In this document: positions 1-6,270 of the stretch, piece by piece
Layout of the letters: each line of letters starts with the position of its first letter
Numbering within the stretch: the stretch's first letter is position 1
Assembly: GCA_900550385.1 (NCBI GenBank)
Contig: URRZ01000099.1
Coordinates: forward strand, 1-6,786
Length of the DNA stretch: 6,786 bases
Source of the DNA: an uncultured Coriobacteriaceae bacterium
Lineage (GTDB): Bacteria; Actinomycetota; Coriobacteriia; Coriobacteriales; Eggerthellaceae
Direction of reading: 5' to 3'
Translations under genes and position numbers: made by a program
Notes under the pieces: model-generated
Seen by the model: only the letters and a program-made list of their open reading frames with translations
Database searches by the model: none
What the model was told of the DNA's origin: nothing

Positions 1-42
1 AGGAAGAAGGGCGTGAAGGGAGCGAAGAGCGTTGCTGCCTAG
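1..42 (+). CDS. Possible C-terminal tail of a gene entering from the left edge
   Basis: Reading from base 1 in frame 1 gives RKKGVKGAKSVAA followed by TAG at 40-42. The short, lysine-rich, alanine-ending tail would suit the cytoplasmic end of a membrane protein or a basic nucleic-acid-binding protein, but 13 residues cannot identify a family. The minus strand is also open over the same bases, so coding is not proven. No clear hairpin plus T-run follows the stop. Confidence 0.3.
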   Translation, partial: RKKGVKGAKSVAA

Positions 43-344
43 GCTAGCCCCTTGTCACACAAACTACCGAAGCCTCCGTTAAATTGACGATAAGTCGAAA
101 CATATCAGAAGAGGCGTACTGCTAAACCGTTCCACGCTAACAACGACAGGCAAACGCAAAACACGACGGCGCACGAATCAACTTTCGAGTGGGAGTAGCC
201 CTTATCGCCTGATTTTCTCCAATTTTGGCTTTTTTACGGCCTTGTTTTCGCCAATTCGCGCAAAACAAGGCCGTAGTTCTATGAAGGACTCAGGCTCAAA
301 GGCATTCATTCAACGCCGCGATCCGTTCTTCAAAGATAATCCTT
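43..344. other. Gene-less stretch between left edge and exporter operon
   Basis: About 300 bases with lower GC than the genes on the right and many stops in all frames. I see no RNA gene and no coding sequence with a ribosome binding site. One small open frame on the plus strand starts here (242) but runs antisense into the permease gene and looks like a shadow. A TTGACG hexamer at 84-89 has no good -10 element at normal spacing. The only strong structure is the palindrome at 235-275. Confidence 0.6.
235..275. repeat. Long perfect inverted repeat, 14-bp arms, 3' of the permease operon
   Basis: Arm 235-248 (TACGGCCTTGTTTT) is exactly complementary to 262-275 (AAAACAAGGCCGTA), with a 13-base loop in which a further GC/GC pair could form past a one-base bulge. 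It lies 70 bases past the stop of the last exporter gene, where a terminator would be expected. However, the T-run (230-235) lies on the 5' side on the plus strand. A transcript of the exporter operon would therefore have an A-run after the stem, not a U-run. In the plus direction the stem is followed by AGTTCTAT, only half T. It may be an mRNA 3'-end stabilising hairpin, a dispersed intergenic palindrome or a weak terminator. Confidence 0.75.
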
Positions 345-1472
345 CTACCGCCCTCCTCCACCCAACCGCTTCCGATAGACCGCCCATGCGGCAACCGCCA
401 GCACGACAGCATACGCCCCCATCACGAGCCACCCCTTATCCACCGCGAGCAGGCCGCCAACGCTCTGATCGACGTTGAACACGGCTGCGCGAATCTGGGA
501 GAGGCCGTAGCTTGAGGGCAAGGCAAGCGCCACGTCGAGCAAGGCACCCGTGGCGTACTCCACCGAGGTCGTGGCACCGGAGAGGAACCACGCCACCACG
601 GCGGTCACCATCGACAGCATCGCGGCGCCACTGAACTTGCGCACTGTGAGCGACACGATCGCCGCGAACGATACGAACGCGATCCCCAACACCAAGAGAA
701 TAGGCAGGATCGCCAACAGGCCGCATGCCAGATTCACACCCGTAAGCAGCCAGACGAGCAGCGCGTTCACCGCCGCTCCGACCGCCCCGGCAAGCAGCGC
801 GACCACGACGCGCGCCGCGAACGTGGGCAGAAGTGACGCCGGCGCGAGGCGGTACTCGGACAGCGTCGCGTGCACCCGCTCCTTGTTGAGCAGGTAGAGG
901 AAGTTGAACATCGACCCCATGAGGAACGCCAGCATGAACACGCCCACCGCGATGATGGCGAACCAGTCGAGCTGTGCGCCCACGGCAAACTCGCGCCGAA
1001 CCTCGATCTCCATGCCGGGCATGTGCTCCTGGTAGAACGCGAAGATGCCCTCGTCGAGGTACAGGCGCAGGTTCTTCGCCATGTCGGTGTTGTAGTTGTC
1101 GAACGCGTAGAGCACCTGCGCGGGCTCGCCGGACCCAAGCCGCGCCGAAAAGTCCTCGGGGATCGTCAGGATGCCGTTCACGCGCCCTTGCTCGTAGAGC
1201 TCCTGCGCTTTGCCTGCATCCGCCTCGATCGCCTCGAAGTAGGGCTCGCCCGACAGCGGCGAGGTCTGCGAGAACACCGTCTCCTGGAAAGACGCCCCAA
1301 GCCCGCCTGCGTCATCGTTCACGACCGCGAGCTTGAGCGCGACGAAGTTGCCGAACGTGAGCGCGAAGATGACCAGGATGACGGTCGGGGCGATGATGCC
1401 CGCCGCGAGCGACTTCGGGTCGGCCTTCGTGAGCGCAAGCAGTTTCCTCAATTCCCGTACGAAGAGGTTCAT
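345..1472 (-). CDS. ABC-2 type exporter permease, second subunit
   Basis: This 375-residue membrane subunit probably forms a heterodimer with the upstream permease and is powered by the ATPase of the same operon. It has the six-helix ABC-2 layout. A cytoplasmic N-terminus (RELRKLL) is followed by helix 1 at about 22-42, a large extracytoplasmic segment at about 43-168, and helices near 170-194, 218-245, 249-276, 282-300 and 348-366. The outer segment contains VNGILTIPEDF (98-108), typical of ABC-2 permeases with a long first loop, and DNYNTDMAKN (125-134), which is matched in the partner subunit. The reading frame is open far upstream, but the start at 1472 is chosen because MNLFVRELRK begins a normal permease N-terminus, GAAAGGG (1486-1480) lies 7 bases upstream, and ATG overlaps the preceding stop as ATGA, suggesting translational coupling. 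Substrate cannot be read from sequence; drug, toxin or lipid export are possible. Confidence 0.9.
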   Translation of the reverse strand: MNLFVRELRKLLALTKADPKSLAAGIIAPTVILVIFALTFGNFVALKLAVVNDDAGGLGASFQETVFSQTSPLSGEPYFEAIEADAGKAQELYEQGRVNGILTIPEDFSARLGSGEPAQVLYAFDNYNTDMAKNLRLYLDEGIFAFYQEHMPGMEIEVRREFAVGAQLDWFAIIAVGVFMLAFLMGSMFNFLYLLNKERVHATLSEYRLAPASLLPTFAARVVVALLAGAVGAAVNALLVWLLTGVNLACGLLAILPILLVLGIAFVSFAAIVSLTVRKFSGAAMLSMVTAVVAWFLSGATTSVEYATGALLDVALALPSSYGLSQIRAAVFNVDQSVGGLLAVDKGWLVMGAYAVVLAVAAWAVYRKRLGGGGR

Positions 1473-2548
1473 GACGCCGCCCTTTCGCTTCTCGTCCACC
1501 GCGCGTAGATTGCGCACACCGCCGCAAGGGTCGCAGCCGCGCCCACCGCGAGCACGATAAGCGGCGTCGGATCCGCCACGCCGCCGAAGTACGCGTAGCG
1601 CACCGCGTCGAGCGCGTAGGTTGCCGGGTTCGCCGCCCCCACTGCCTGCGCCGCCTCGCCGAAGTACGACAGGTCGCCGAACCCGCCGCCCGCGACCCAG
1701 AGGCACAGCGCCGTCACGAGCGACACGAGGAATGCCGTCATGGTCGAGCGCACCGCGATGCCCAAGGCAAGCCCGAGGCTCGCGAACGCGACGTACATCA
1801 GGCAGAGCGCCGCCACAAGCCACGGGGCGCTCGCGAGCGCCCTGCCGTACATCAGCGCCACCACCCCGACGAGCACCGCCCCCGCGACGAGCGCCTTGAG
1901 GAACGCGGCAACGACCTTGCCCGCGGCGACAGATGCCGCAGGACGCGGCGAGAGCACGAGCAGCTTCGCCGTCGCGTTCTCCCACTCGCTCGTCATAGAG
2001 AGCTGCCCGAACAGAAGCCCCGCAAGCATCGCGCCGAACACGAGCGTGCTCACGGCGAAGCTCTCATCCCAAGGGATGTCCTCCTCATAGCGCGCCTGCT
2101 CGACAATCTCGACGGTGGCCGCATCCCTGTTCGCGTCGACGTAGTCGACGAGCGCCCCGGTCAGGCGGTTGGCGTAGTTCTTGGTCATGTTGGAGTTCAC
2201 GTCGTTGACGAGATGCACGATCTCCCCCGTCGCGCCATCCTCGCCCACAGCAGGCTCATCCACGACGATGTAGCGGTCGGCACTGCGTCCGTCGGGGGCA
2301 CCGTCGGTAGGCGCATCCTCCAGCTTGAGATAAGGGGTTCCGTCGGGGGCCGCGTACTCGGCGGTCGCCTGCAGGAACGCCGATTCGGACGAGGCGGGCT
2401 GCGTCTCGACGGGGATAGTGATGCCGCCCGACACCATCACGGCGAACGCGAACAGGAAGAGCAGCGGCGATATGACGGTCGCCAAGTTGAACGGGACGTT
2501 CTCCTTGACGCTCGCCAGCTCCTTGCCGATGATCCTCAAGATTCCCAT
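1469..2548 (-). CDS. ABC-2 type exporter permease, first subunit
   Basis: This 359-residue ABC-2 permease is the probable partner of the ATPase and of the next permease. Helix 1 lies at about 22-42 and ends in VSGGITIPV. An extracytoplasmic segment at about 43-160 carries NDVNSNMTKN (115-124). Helices follow at about 164-185, 208-236, 242-265, 268-290 and 328-347. After helix 2 comes SMTSEWENATAKLLVLSPRP (184-203), the conserved cytoplasmic region of ABC-2 permeases (E..n.t.k.L..sP) that contacts the ATPase. The start at 2548 has GGGGGA (2560-2555) 6 bases upstream. That site overlaps the ATPase stop codon, so the two genes are separated by only 11 bases and are very likely co-translated. Length fits the family. 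Heteromeric exporters with two such permeases usually handle hydrophobic drugs or toxins; the substrate here is unknown. Confidence 0.9.
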   Translation of the reverse strand: MGILRIIGKELASVKENVPFNLATVISPLLFLFAFAVMVSGGITIPVETQPASSESAFLQATAEYAAPDGTPYLKLEDAPTDGAPDGRSADRYIVVDEPAVGEDGATGEIVHLVNDVNSNMTKNYANRLTGALVDYVDANRDAATVEIVEQARYEEDIPWDESFAVSTLVFGAMLAGLLFGQLSMTSEWENATAKLLVLSPRPAASVAAGKVVAAFLKALVAGAVLVGVVALMYGRALASAPWLVAALCLMYVAFASLGLALGIAVRSTMTAFLVSLVTALCLWVAGGGFGDLSYFGEAAQAVGAANPATYALDAVRYAYFGGVADPTPLIVLAVGAAATLAAVCAIYARWTRSERAAS

Positions 2549-2559
2549 GGTGCATCCCC

Positions 2560-3492
2560 CTAATCCCGAAGCGACCTGCCCGTGAGCGCGAGGAAGGCGT
2601 CGTCGAGCGTCGGGCGGCGCAGCTCCACGCCCGCGATCTCGACCGCGCCCTCGGCAAGCCCGAGGATGCGCGCCAGGTCGGCCTCTCCCTCGGGGGCGTC
2701 GACCACGATCGCCTCCCCGTCGTAGGAAAGCCTGCCCAGGCGCTCGCGCAGCGCCGCCTCGTCGACGCGGGAGCCGGACGCGGGCGTCAGCCTCACCACG
2801 GTCGACCCCGCCTCAGCCTTGAGCGCGTCCGGCGTGCCGAAGCGCACTTTCCTGCCGTGGTCGAGCAGCAGGATCTCGTCGGCGAGGGCGTCCGCCTCCG
2901 CCATCACGTTGGTGGAGACGAGGACCGCGCGCCCCTCGCCCTTGAAACGCCTTACGTAGTCCCAGATGCGGTGCGTGCCCTGCACGTCCACGCCGAGCGT
3001 CGGCTCGTCGAGCAGCAGGATGCGCGGATCGGCGAGCATCGCACGCCCGAGCGCAAGGCGTCGCTTCATGCCGCCCGAATAGGCGCCCACGGGGTCCTTC
3101 GCCCGGTCGGCCAGGTCGACGAGCTCGAGCACCTCCACGATGCGGCGTTCCGCCGCATGCTGGTCGTCCAGGTAGAGCGCGGCGTGGAAACGCAGGTTCT
3201 CCAGCGCCGAGAGCTCCGGGTAGAGCGATGTCTCCTGCGGCACGAGTCCGATCTCGCGGCGCACCTTCCGCGCGTCACGCACCGGGTCGAGCCCCAGCAC
3301 GCGCACCGCGCCTGACGTGGGGCGGTAAAGCCCGGTGATGAGGCTCATCAGGGTCGTCTTGCCCGCACCGTTCGGCCCGAGGAGTCCGTAGACCTTTCCC
3401 GGTTCGCATGCGAACGAAAGGCTCTCGATGCGCGGCTTTTTCCCAAGCACCTTCGTCACGTTGTCGAGGACGATGACGCTTTCGCTCCCCAT
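2560..3492 (-). CDS. ABC exporter ATP-binding protein, DrrA-like
   Basis: This 310-residue ATPase would drive the two downstream permeases from the cytoplasmic side. Visible motifs in order are Walker A GPNGAGKTT (39-47), Q-loop glutamine 86 (LVPQETSLYPELS), signature YSGGMKR (138-144), Walker B ILLLDEP (158-164) with catalytic Glu163, and D-loop LGVD (166-169). At the switch position the sequence is STNVMAEAD (193-201), where most relatives have STHxMxEAE, so the H-loop histidine is Asn195. A C-terminal extension ends RRPTLDDAFLALTGRSL, the hallmark tail of DrrA/NodI-type ATPases of drug and antibiotic self-resistance exporters. The start at 3492 has AAGGAGG (3504-3498) 5 bases upstream. It is the first gene of the minus-strand operon and divergent from the TetR-methyltransferase gene, which probably represses it. 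The family call is firm; substrate is open. Confidence 0.95.
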   Translation of the reverse strand: MGSESVIVLDNVTKVLGKKPRIESLSFACEPGKVYGLLGPNGAGKTTLMSLITGLYRPTSGAVRVLGLDPVRDARKVRREIGLVPQETSLYPELSALENLRFHAALYLDDQHAAERRIVEVLELVDLADRAKDPVGAYSGGMKRRLALGRAMLADPRILLLDEPTLGVDVQGTHRIWDYVRRFKGEGRAVLVSTNVMAEADALADEILLLDHGRKVRFGTPDALKAEAGSTVVRLTPASGSRVDEAALRERLGRLSYDGEAIVVDAPEGEADLARILGLAEGAVEIAGVELRRPTLDDAFLALTGRSLRD

Positions 3493-3532
3493 GGCGGCCT
3501 CCTTCGCTTCCTCGTAAACCCGACATGCGTCG

Positions 3533-3547
3533 TATAATCAGATTATC
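3533..3547. promoter_or_regulatory. Candidate bidirectional promoter core with TetR operator palindrome
   Basis: ATAATC-A-GATTAT (3534-3546) is a perfect inverted repeat. TATAAT at 3533-3538 is a consensus -10 reading right toward the TetR-methyltransferase, although no good -35 precedes it. On the other strand GATAAT (3547-3542) is a good -10 reading left toward the exporter, with a weak TTTTAT -35 (3570-3565) 17 bases upstream. A second, looser inverted repeat TCCCA/TGGGA (3546-3550 and 3560-3564) abuts it. A repressor bound here would block both promoters, as is usual for TetR regulators facing the genes they control. The promoter assignment is inference. Confidence 0.5.
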
Positions 3548-3583
3548 CCAAGGTCAGAATGGGAATAAAACCAGCGAATCACG

Positions 3584-3641
3584 CGGAAACGTTGGGTTTC
3601 CGAGAGCCGCGGGCTCCAGTTCGAGCCACCTCCGACGGCTC
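3584..3641 (+). promoter_or_regulatory. Structured 5' leader of the TetR-methyltransferase gene
   Basis: A transcript starting near 3545 would have a leader of about 120 bases. It contains the perfect hairpin CGGAAAC-GTTGG-GTTTCCG (3584-3602). Four short alternating arms then follow: GAGCC (3604-3608), GGCTC (3612-3616), GAGCC (3623-3627) and GGCTC (3637-3641). Arms 1:2 plus 3:4, or alternatively 2:3, can pair. The last arm ends 9 bases before the AGAAAGGA ribosome binding site. Whether this regulates anything is unknown; 5-bp arms in GC-rich DNA can arise by chance. Confidence 0.3.
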
Positions 3642-3650
3642 AATGCGAGA

Positions 3651-3658
3651 AGAAAGGA
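3651..3658 (+). promoter_or_regulatory. Ribosome binding site that sets the TetR-methyltransferase start
   Basis: AGAAAGGA lies 7 bases before ATG 3666. The reading frame is open back to 3525, but those 47 codons have no family-like sequence and would begin upstream of the TATAAT element, so ATG 3666 (MARPRKDSEE) is taken as the start. ATG 3659 is in another frame. Confidence 0.8.
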
Positions 3659-3665
3659 TGCCGCC

Positions 3666-5114
3666 ATGGCACGCCCCCGCAAGGATTCGGAAGAGAAAGG
3701 TGCCGAAGCGCGCATGATCGAGGCGTTTTGGGATCAACTCTCGCGAATGCCGTATCGCGAAGTGACCGCCGCCTCGGTCGCGCGCCAGGCGGGATGCAAC
3801 CGCGCAACCTTCTACTACTATTTCGACTCGATCGAAGACCTTGCCGAGCAGGCGGTCGACGCCGCCATCCCAACCGGCATCGCCGATCTCGCCGAAAAGT
3901 TCCTCTCGGAAAGCGGCACGCAATTCCGTCTCGATGAAAATCAAAGAGGCGCCGTGGAGCGCATCTGCCTGTTGACGGGGCCGAACGGATCGACGCGCCT
4001 CACTGAACGTTTCAAACGAGCCCTCGCGGAAACATGGGCGAGCAAGTTCGGCCTCGACCTCACGCAAGAAGACGTGCATGCGGTAGCCTCCTTCATGGCT
4101 TCGGGCATCGTCGGCCTCCTCGGAGAACAGGAAGGCGAGCCATGCGATGAGCGCTTCGATGCTCGGCTCCAAACCATCAGCAAAGTGTTCTCGGCTCCCG
4201 CCATGAAGTTCGCCCGCACCGGCGACGATGCAAGCACGCATGCCGCTGCAGCCGACAGCGTAGTAGCTGCCGACGATGCCCTCGACCGCAAGCTCGCCGA
4301 GAACCGCGACAACTGGGACGACCGCGCCGCCGTGCATGCGGAATCGGCGTTCTACGAGGTCGAAAGGCTCGTCTCCGACCCGGGCTACGTCTCCGGCGTC
4401 GTGCAGCGCGACTTCGAAGCGCTCTCGCCCCACCTCCCGCAGGCAAGCCTCGCGGGGCTATCCGTCCTCCACCTGCAGTGCCACATCGGCACCGACACGA
4501 TCTCGTGGCTGCGCCTCGGCTCGCGCGAGGCGTGGGGGCTCGACTTCTCCCCCGCGTCGCTTGCACATGCGCGGCGCATCGCGCAGCGCGCCGGCGCCAA
4601 CGCGACCTTCGTGGAGGGTGACGCGCGGTTCGCCTCGCGCTTCATCGACCGGACCTTCGACATCGTGGTGACGGGCACGGGCGCCATCACGTGGCTCCCC
4701 GACCTGGGCGATTGGGCGCGCTCGATCGCCGATCTGCTCGTGCCGGGCGGCGTGTTCCTCCTGCGCGACGATCACCCGCTCCTCGACGCGCTCGGCTACG
4801 AATCGCTCACCGTCATCGAGGACTACCTGAGCGGCACGGGCAGCATCGACTACGAAAGCGACGAGAGCTACGTCGAAGGGTCGGCGGGCAAGATCGCCCA
4901 CACAGCGAACCACAACTGGCGCCACGACTTCCAAGAGATCGTCGGCAGCCTGCTCGCAGCAGGGCTTTCAATCGAGGCGTTCCGCGAAAGCCCCCACGCC
5001 GAATGGAAGGCGCTCCCCTTCCTTGCAGAGACGGAACAAGGCTGGACGACGCCCGAAGGCATGCCGAAGATCCCGCTCAGCTTCGCGATCGTCGCCCGCA
5101 AGCCGCGGGGATAG
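3666..5114 (+). CDS. TetR/AcrR-family regulator fused to a SAM-dependent methyltransferase
   Basis: One uninterrupted 482-residue protein carries two complete parts. Residues 1 to about 182 are a TetR-type regulator: a helical start (MIEAFWDQLSRMPYREVT), the HTH at about 32-55 (TAASVARQAGCNRATFYYYF), then a helical ligand-binding region ending near SGIVGLLGE and LQTISKVF. Residues about 183-207 are an Ala/Asp-rich linker. Residues about 208-482 are a class I methyltransferase of normal stand-alone length. It starts LAENRDNWDDRAAVHAESAFY and has SAM motif I VLHLQCHIGTDT (267-278), acidic motif II GLDFS (Asp293, expected to hold the SAM ribose), EGDA (317-320), FDIVVTG (331-337) and LVPGGVFLLRD (358-368). 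The end IPLSFAIVARK is also family-typical. The only ATG near the junction (4203, Met180) lacks a ribosome binding site, so a separate methyltransferase product is unlikely. The gene faces the ABC exporter across a shared control region, so it probably represses that operon and itself. The methyl acceptor is unknown; loss of activity with retained SAM sensing is also possible. Confidence 0.92.
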   Translation: MARPRKDSEEKGAEARMIEAFWDQLSRMPYREVTAASVARQAGCNRATFYYYFDSIEDLAEQAVDAAIPTGIADLAEKFLSESGTQFRLDENQRGAVERICLLTGPNGSTRLTERFKRALAETWASKFGLDLTQEDVHAVASFMASGIVGLLGEQEGEPCDERFDARLQTISKVFSAPAMKFARTGDDASTHAAAADSVVAADDALDRKLAENRDNWDDRAAVHAESAFYEVERLVSDPGYVSGVVQRDFEALSPHLPQASLAGLSVLHLQCHIGTDTISWLRLGSREAWGLDFSPASLAHARRIAQRAGANATFVEGDARFASRFIDRTFDIVVTGTGAITWLPDLGDWARSIADLLVPGGVFLLRDDHPLLDALGYESLTVIEDYLSGTGSIDYESDESYVEGSAGKIAHTANHNWRHDFQEIVGSLLAAGLSIEAFRESPHAEWKALPFLAETEQGWTTPEGMPKIPLSFAIVARKPRG

Positions 5115-5185
5115 CACCTCGACCACGCCCGCCCCACCCTCCCCCGTGCTACCATGAACGAAACCTGCGCGTGAAAGGATTCCCC
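5115..5185 (+). other. Short spacer between methyltransferase fusion and dehydrogenase genes
   Basis: This 71-base gap has no hairpin-plus-T terminator and no convincing -35/-10 pair, so read-through from the TetR-methyltransferase gene into the dehydrogenase is plausible. A six-codon frame (MNETCA, 5154-5174) ends just before the dehydrogenase ribosome binding site but lacks one of its own. Confidence 0.5.
5173..5179 (+). promoter_or_regulatory. Ribosome binding site that sets the dehydrogenase start
   Basis: GAAAGGA is 6 bases before ATG 5186. An in-frame GTG at 5171 overlaps this site and would add only VKGFP, so ATG is preferred. The MKALV beginning is typical of the family. Confidence 0.8.
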
Positions 5186-6232
5186 ATGAAAGCACTGGTG
5201 CACGATGGAAACGGCAACATCTCGCTGCAAGAGCGCCCTCGCCCCACGCTGCAGCTGCCCGCCGATGCCATCGTGCGCGTGACGCGCTCGACCATCTGCA
5301 CGAGCGATCTGCACATCATGCGCGGCGCGGTTCCGCGCGCGCTGCCCGACACGGTGCTGGGGCACGAGTTTGTGGGCGTGGTCGAGGATATCGGCACCGA
5401 TGTCGCCCGCTTCGCGCCCGGCGACCGCGTGGCGGTGAACTGCGAGACGTTCTGCGGCACGTGCTTCTTCTGCCAGCGCGGTTGGGTGAACAACTGCGAG
5501 CACGGCGGTTGGGAGCTGGGCTGTCGCATCGATGGATGCCAGGCGGAGCTCGTGCGCGTCCCCTTCGCGGACAATGCGTTCACGCGCATTCCCGACTCCG
5601 TCTCCGACGAGGACGCCCTGTTCCTAGGCGATATCCTCGCCACCGGATGGTGGGGTGCGCGCCTCGCCGAGATCGAAGAAGGCTCGTCGGTCGCCGTCAT
5701 CGGCGCTGGCCCGGTCGGCCTCACCACCATGATGTGCGCGCGGCTCGCGAATCCCGGGAGCATCATCGCCATCGAATGCGACCCCCATCGCGCCGAGCTG
5801 GCCAAGCGGCTCGGCCTTGCCGACCACGTCATCGACGGCAGCGCCCCGCTCGACGAGATCGAACGCGCCGTTCAGGATCTCACCGAAGGCCGTGGCGCGG
5901 ACTCCGTCATCGAAGCCGCGGGCGGCGACGCCACGTTCGAGATGGCCTGGCGCATCGCGCGCCCCAACGCCATCGTCGTCATCTCGGCGATGTACGAGCA
6001 CGACCAGGTGCTGCCGCTCCCCCGCATGTATGGCAAGAACCTCGTCTTCAAGACGGGAGGCGTCGATGCGAGCGGTTTGGACGAGGTGATGGCGCTCATC
6101 GAATCCGGCAAGATCGACACAAGCTGCCTCATCTCGAAGCGCTACCCGCTCAACAACATCCTGGAAGCCTACCGCGCCTTCGAAGCCCGCGAGGACGACT
6201 GCCTCAAAGTAATCATCACGCCGTGGAAATAG
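5186..6232 (+). CDS. Zinc-dependent alcohol dehydrogenase, formaldehyde dehydrogenase-like
   Basis: This 348-residue cytoplasmic medium-chain dehydrogenase would interconvert an alcohol (or hydroxyl on a larger substrate) and a carbonyl with NAD(H). The N-terminal catalytic domain has the expected zinc ligands Cys38 (TICTSDLH), His60-Glu61 (LGHEFVG) and probably Asp149 (LGDILATGWWGA). The structural zinc site is Cys90, Cys93, Cys96 and Cys104. The Rossmann fold has GAGPVG (173-178). An acidic residue, Glu197, lies at the end of the second strand, favouring NAD over NADP. Both zinc sites look intact and length is normal for the family. The pattern LGHE.VG.V...GWELG.RIDGCQAE matches the FDH-like/threonine-dehydrogenase-like group; actual substrate is uncertain. 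It follows the TetR-methyltransferase gene by 71 bases on the same strand and may be co-transcribed. A role with the methyltransferase or exporter is inference from position only. Confidence 0.93.
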   Translation: MKALVHDGNGNISLQERPRPTLQLPADAIVRVTRSTICTSDLHIMRGAVPRALPDTVLGHEFVGVVEDIGTDVARFAPGDRVAVNCETFCGTCFFCQRGWVNNCEHGGWELGCRIDGCQAELVRVPFADNAFTRIPDSVSDEDALFLGDILATGWWGARLAEIEEGSSVAVIGAGPVGLTTMMCARLANPGSIIAIECDPHRAELAKRLGLADHVIDGSAPLDEIERAVQDLTEGRGADSVIEAAGGDATFEMAWRIARPNAIVVISAMYEHDQVLPLPRMYGKNLVFKTGGVDASGLDEVMALIESGKIDTSCLISKRYPLNNILEAYRAFEAREDDCLKVIITPWK

Positions 6233-6270
6233 GAAATTCGCGTGAAAAAGGGGCGTAATTCGTTATTTTT
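6233..6270 (+). terminator. Possible weak terminator after the dehydrogenase gene
   Basis: Immediately after the stop, GAAATTCGCG (6233-6242) can pair imperfectly with CGTAATTC (6254-6261), and TTATTTTT (6263-6270) follows one base later. The stem has internal mismatches, so it would be weak; position and T-run are the main support. Confidence 0.3.

Noticed and set aside
84..112. Promoter at TTGACG (84-89)
   Set aside because: No acceptable -10 at 16-18 bases, and no gene follows on the plus strand.
870..1508. Long open frame antisense to the second permease (212 codons)
   Set aside because: Rich in Arg/His/Glu with no family resemblance, as expected for the complement of a high-GC gene.
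1473..1985. N-terminal extension of the second permease (open frame back to 1985)
   Set aside because: It lies wholly inside the first permease gene in another frame and is Arg/Gly-rich; the ATGA overlap and ribosome binding site fix the start at 1472.
3525..3665. Longer N-terminus for the TetR-methyltransferase starting at ATG 3525
   Set aside because: Those codons have no family-like sequence and would begin upstream of the TATAAT element; ATG 3666 has a good ribosome binding site and a normal TetR beginning.
3579..4433. 284-codon open frame antisense to the TetR-methyltransferase gene
   Set aside because: It mirrors the sense codon pattern, has no ribosome binding site or domain, and the sense frame has firm motifs.
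3666..5114. GC shift marking the fusion junction
   Set aside because: By hand count the TetR part is about 62% GC and the methyltransferase core (4381-4800) about 72%, but the methyltransferase end drops back to about 60-63%, so the change does not follow the domain border.
5154..5174. Six-codon leader peptide MNETCA before the dehydrogenase
   Set aside because: No ribosome binding site and no regulatory codon pattern; likely chance.
4691..5185. Fusion of an upstream Arg/Pro-rich segment to the dehydrogenase
   Set aside because: The segment is an out-of-frame shadow of the methyltransferase; the dehydrogenase begins cleanly at 5186 behind its own ribosome binding site.
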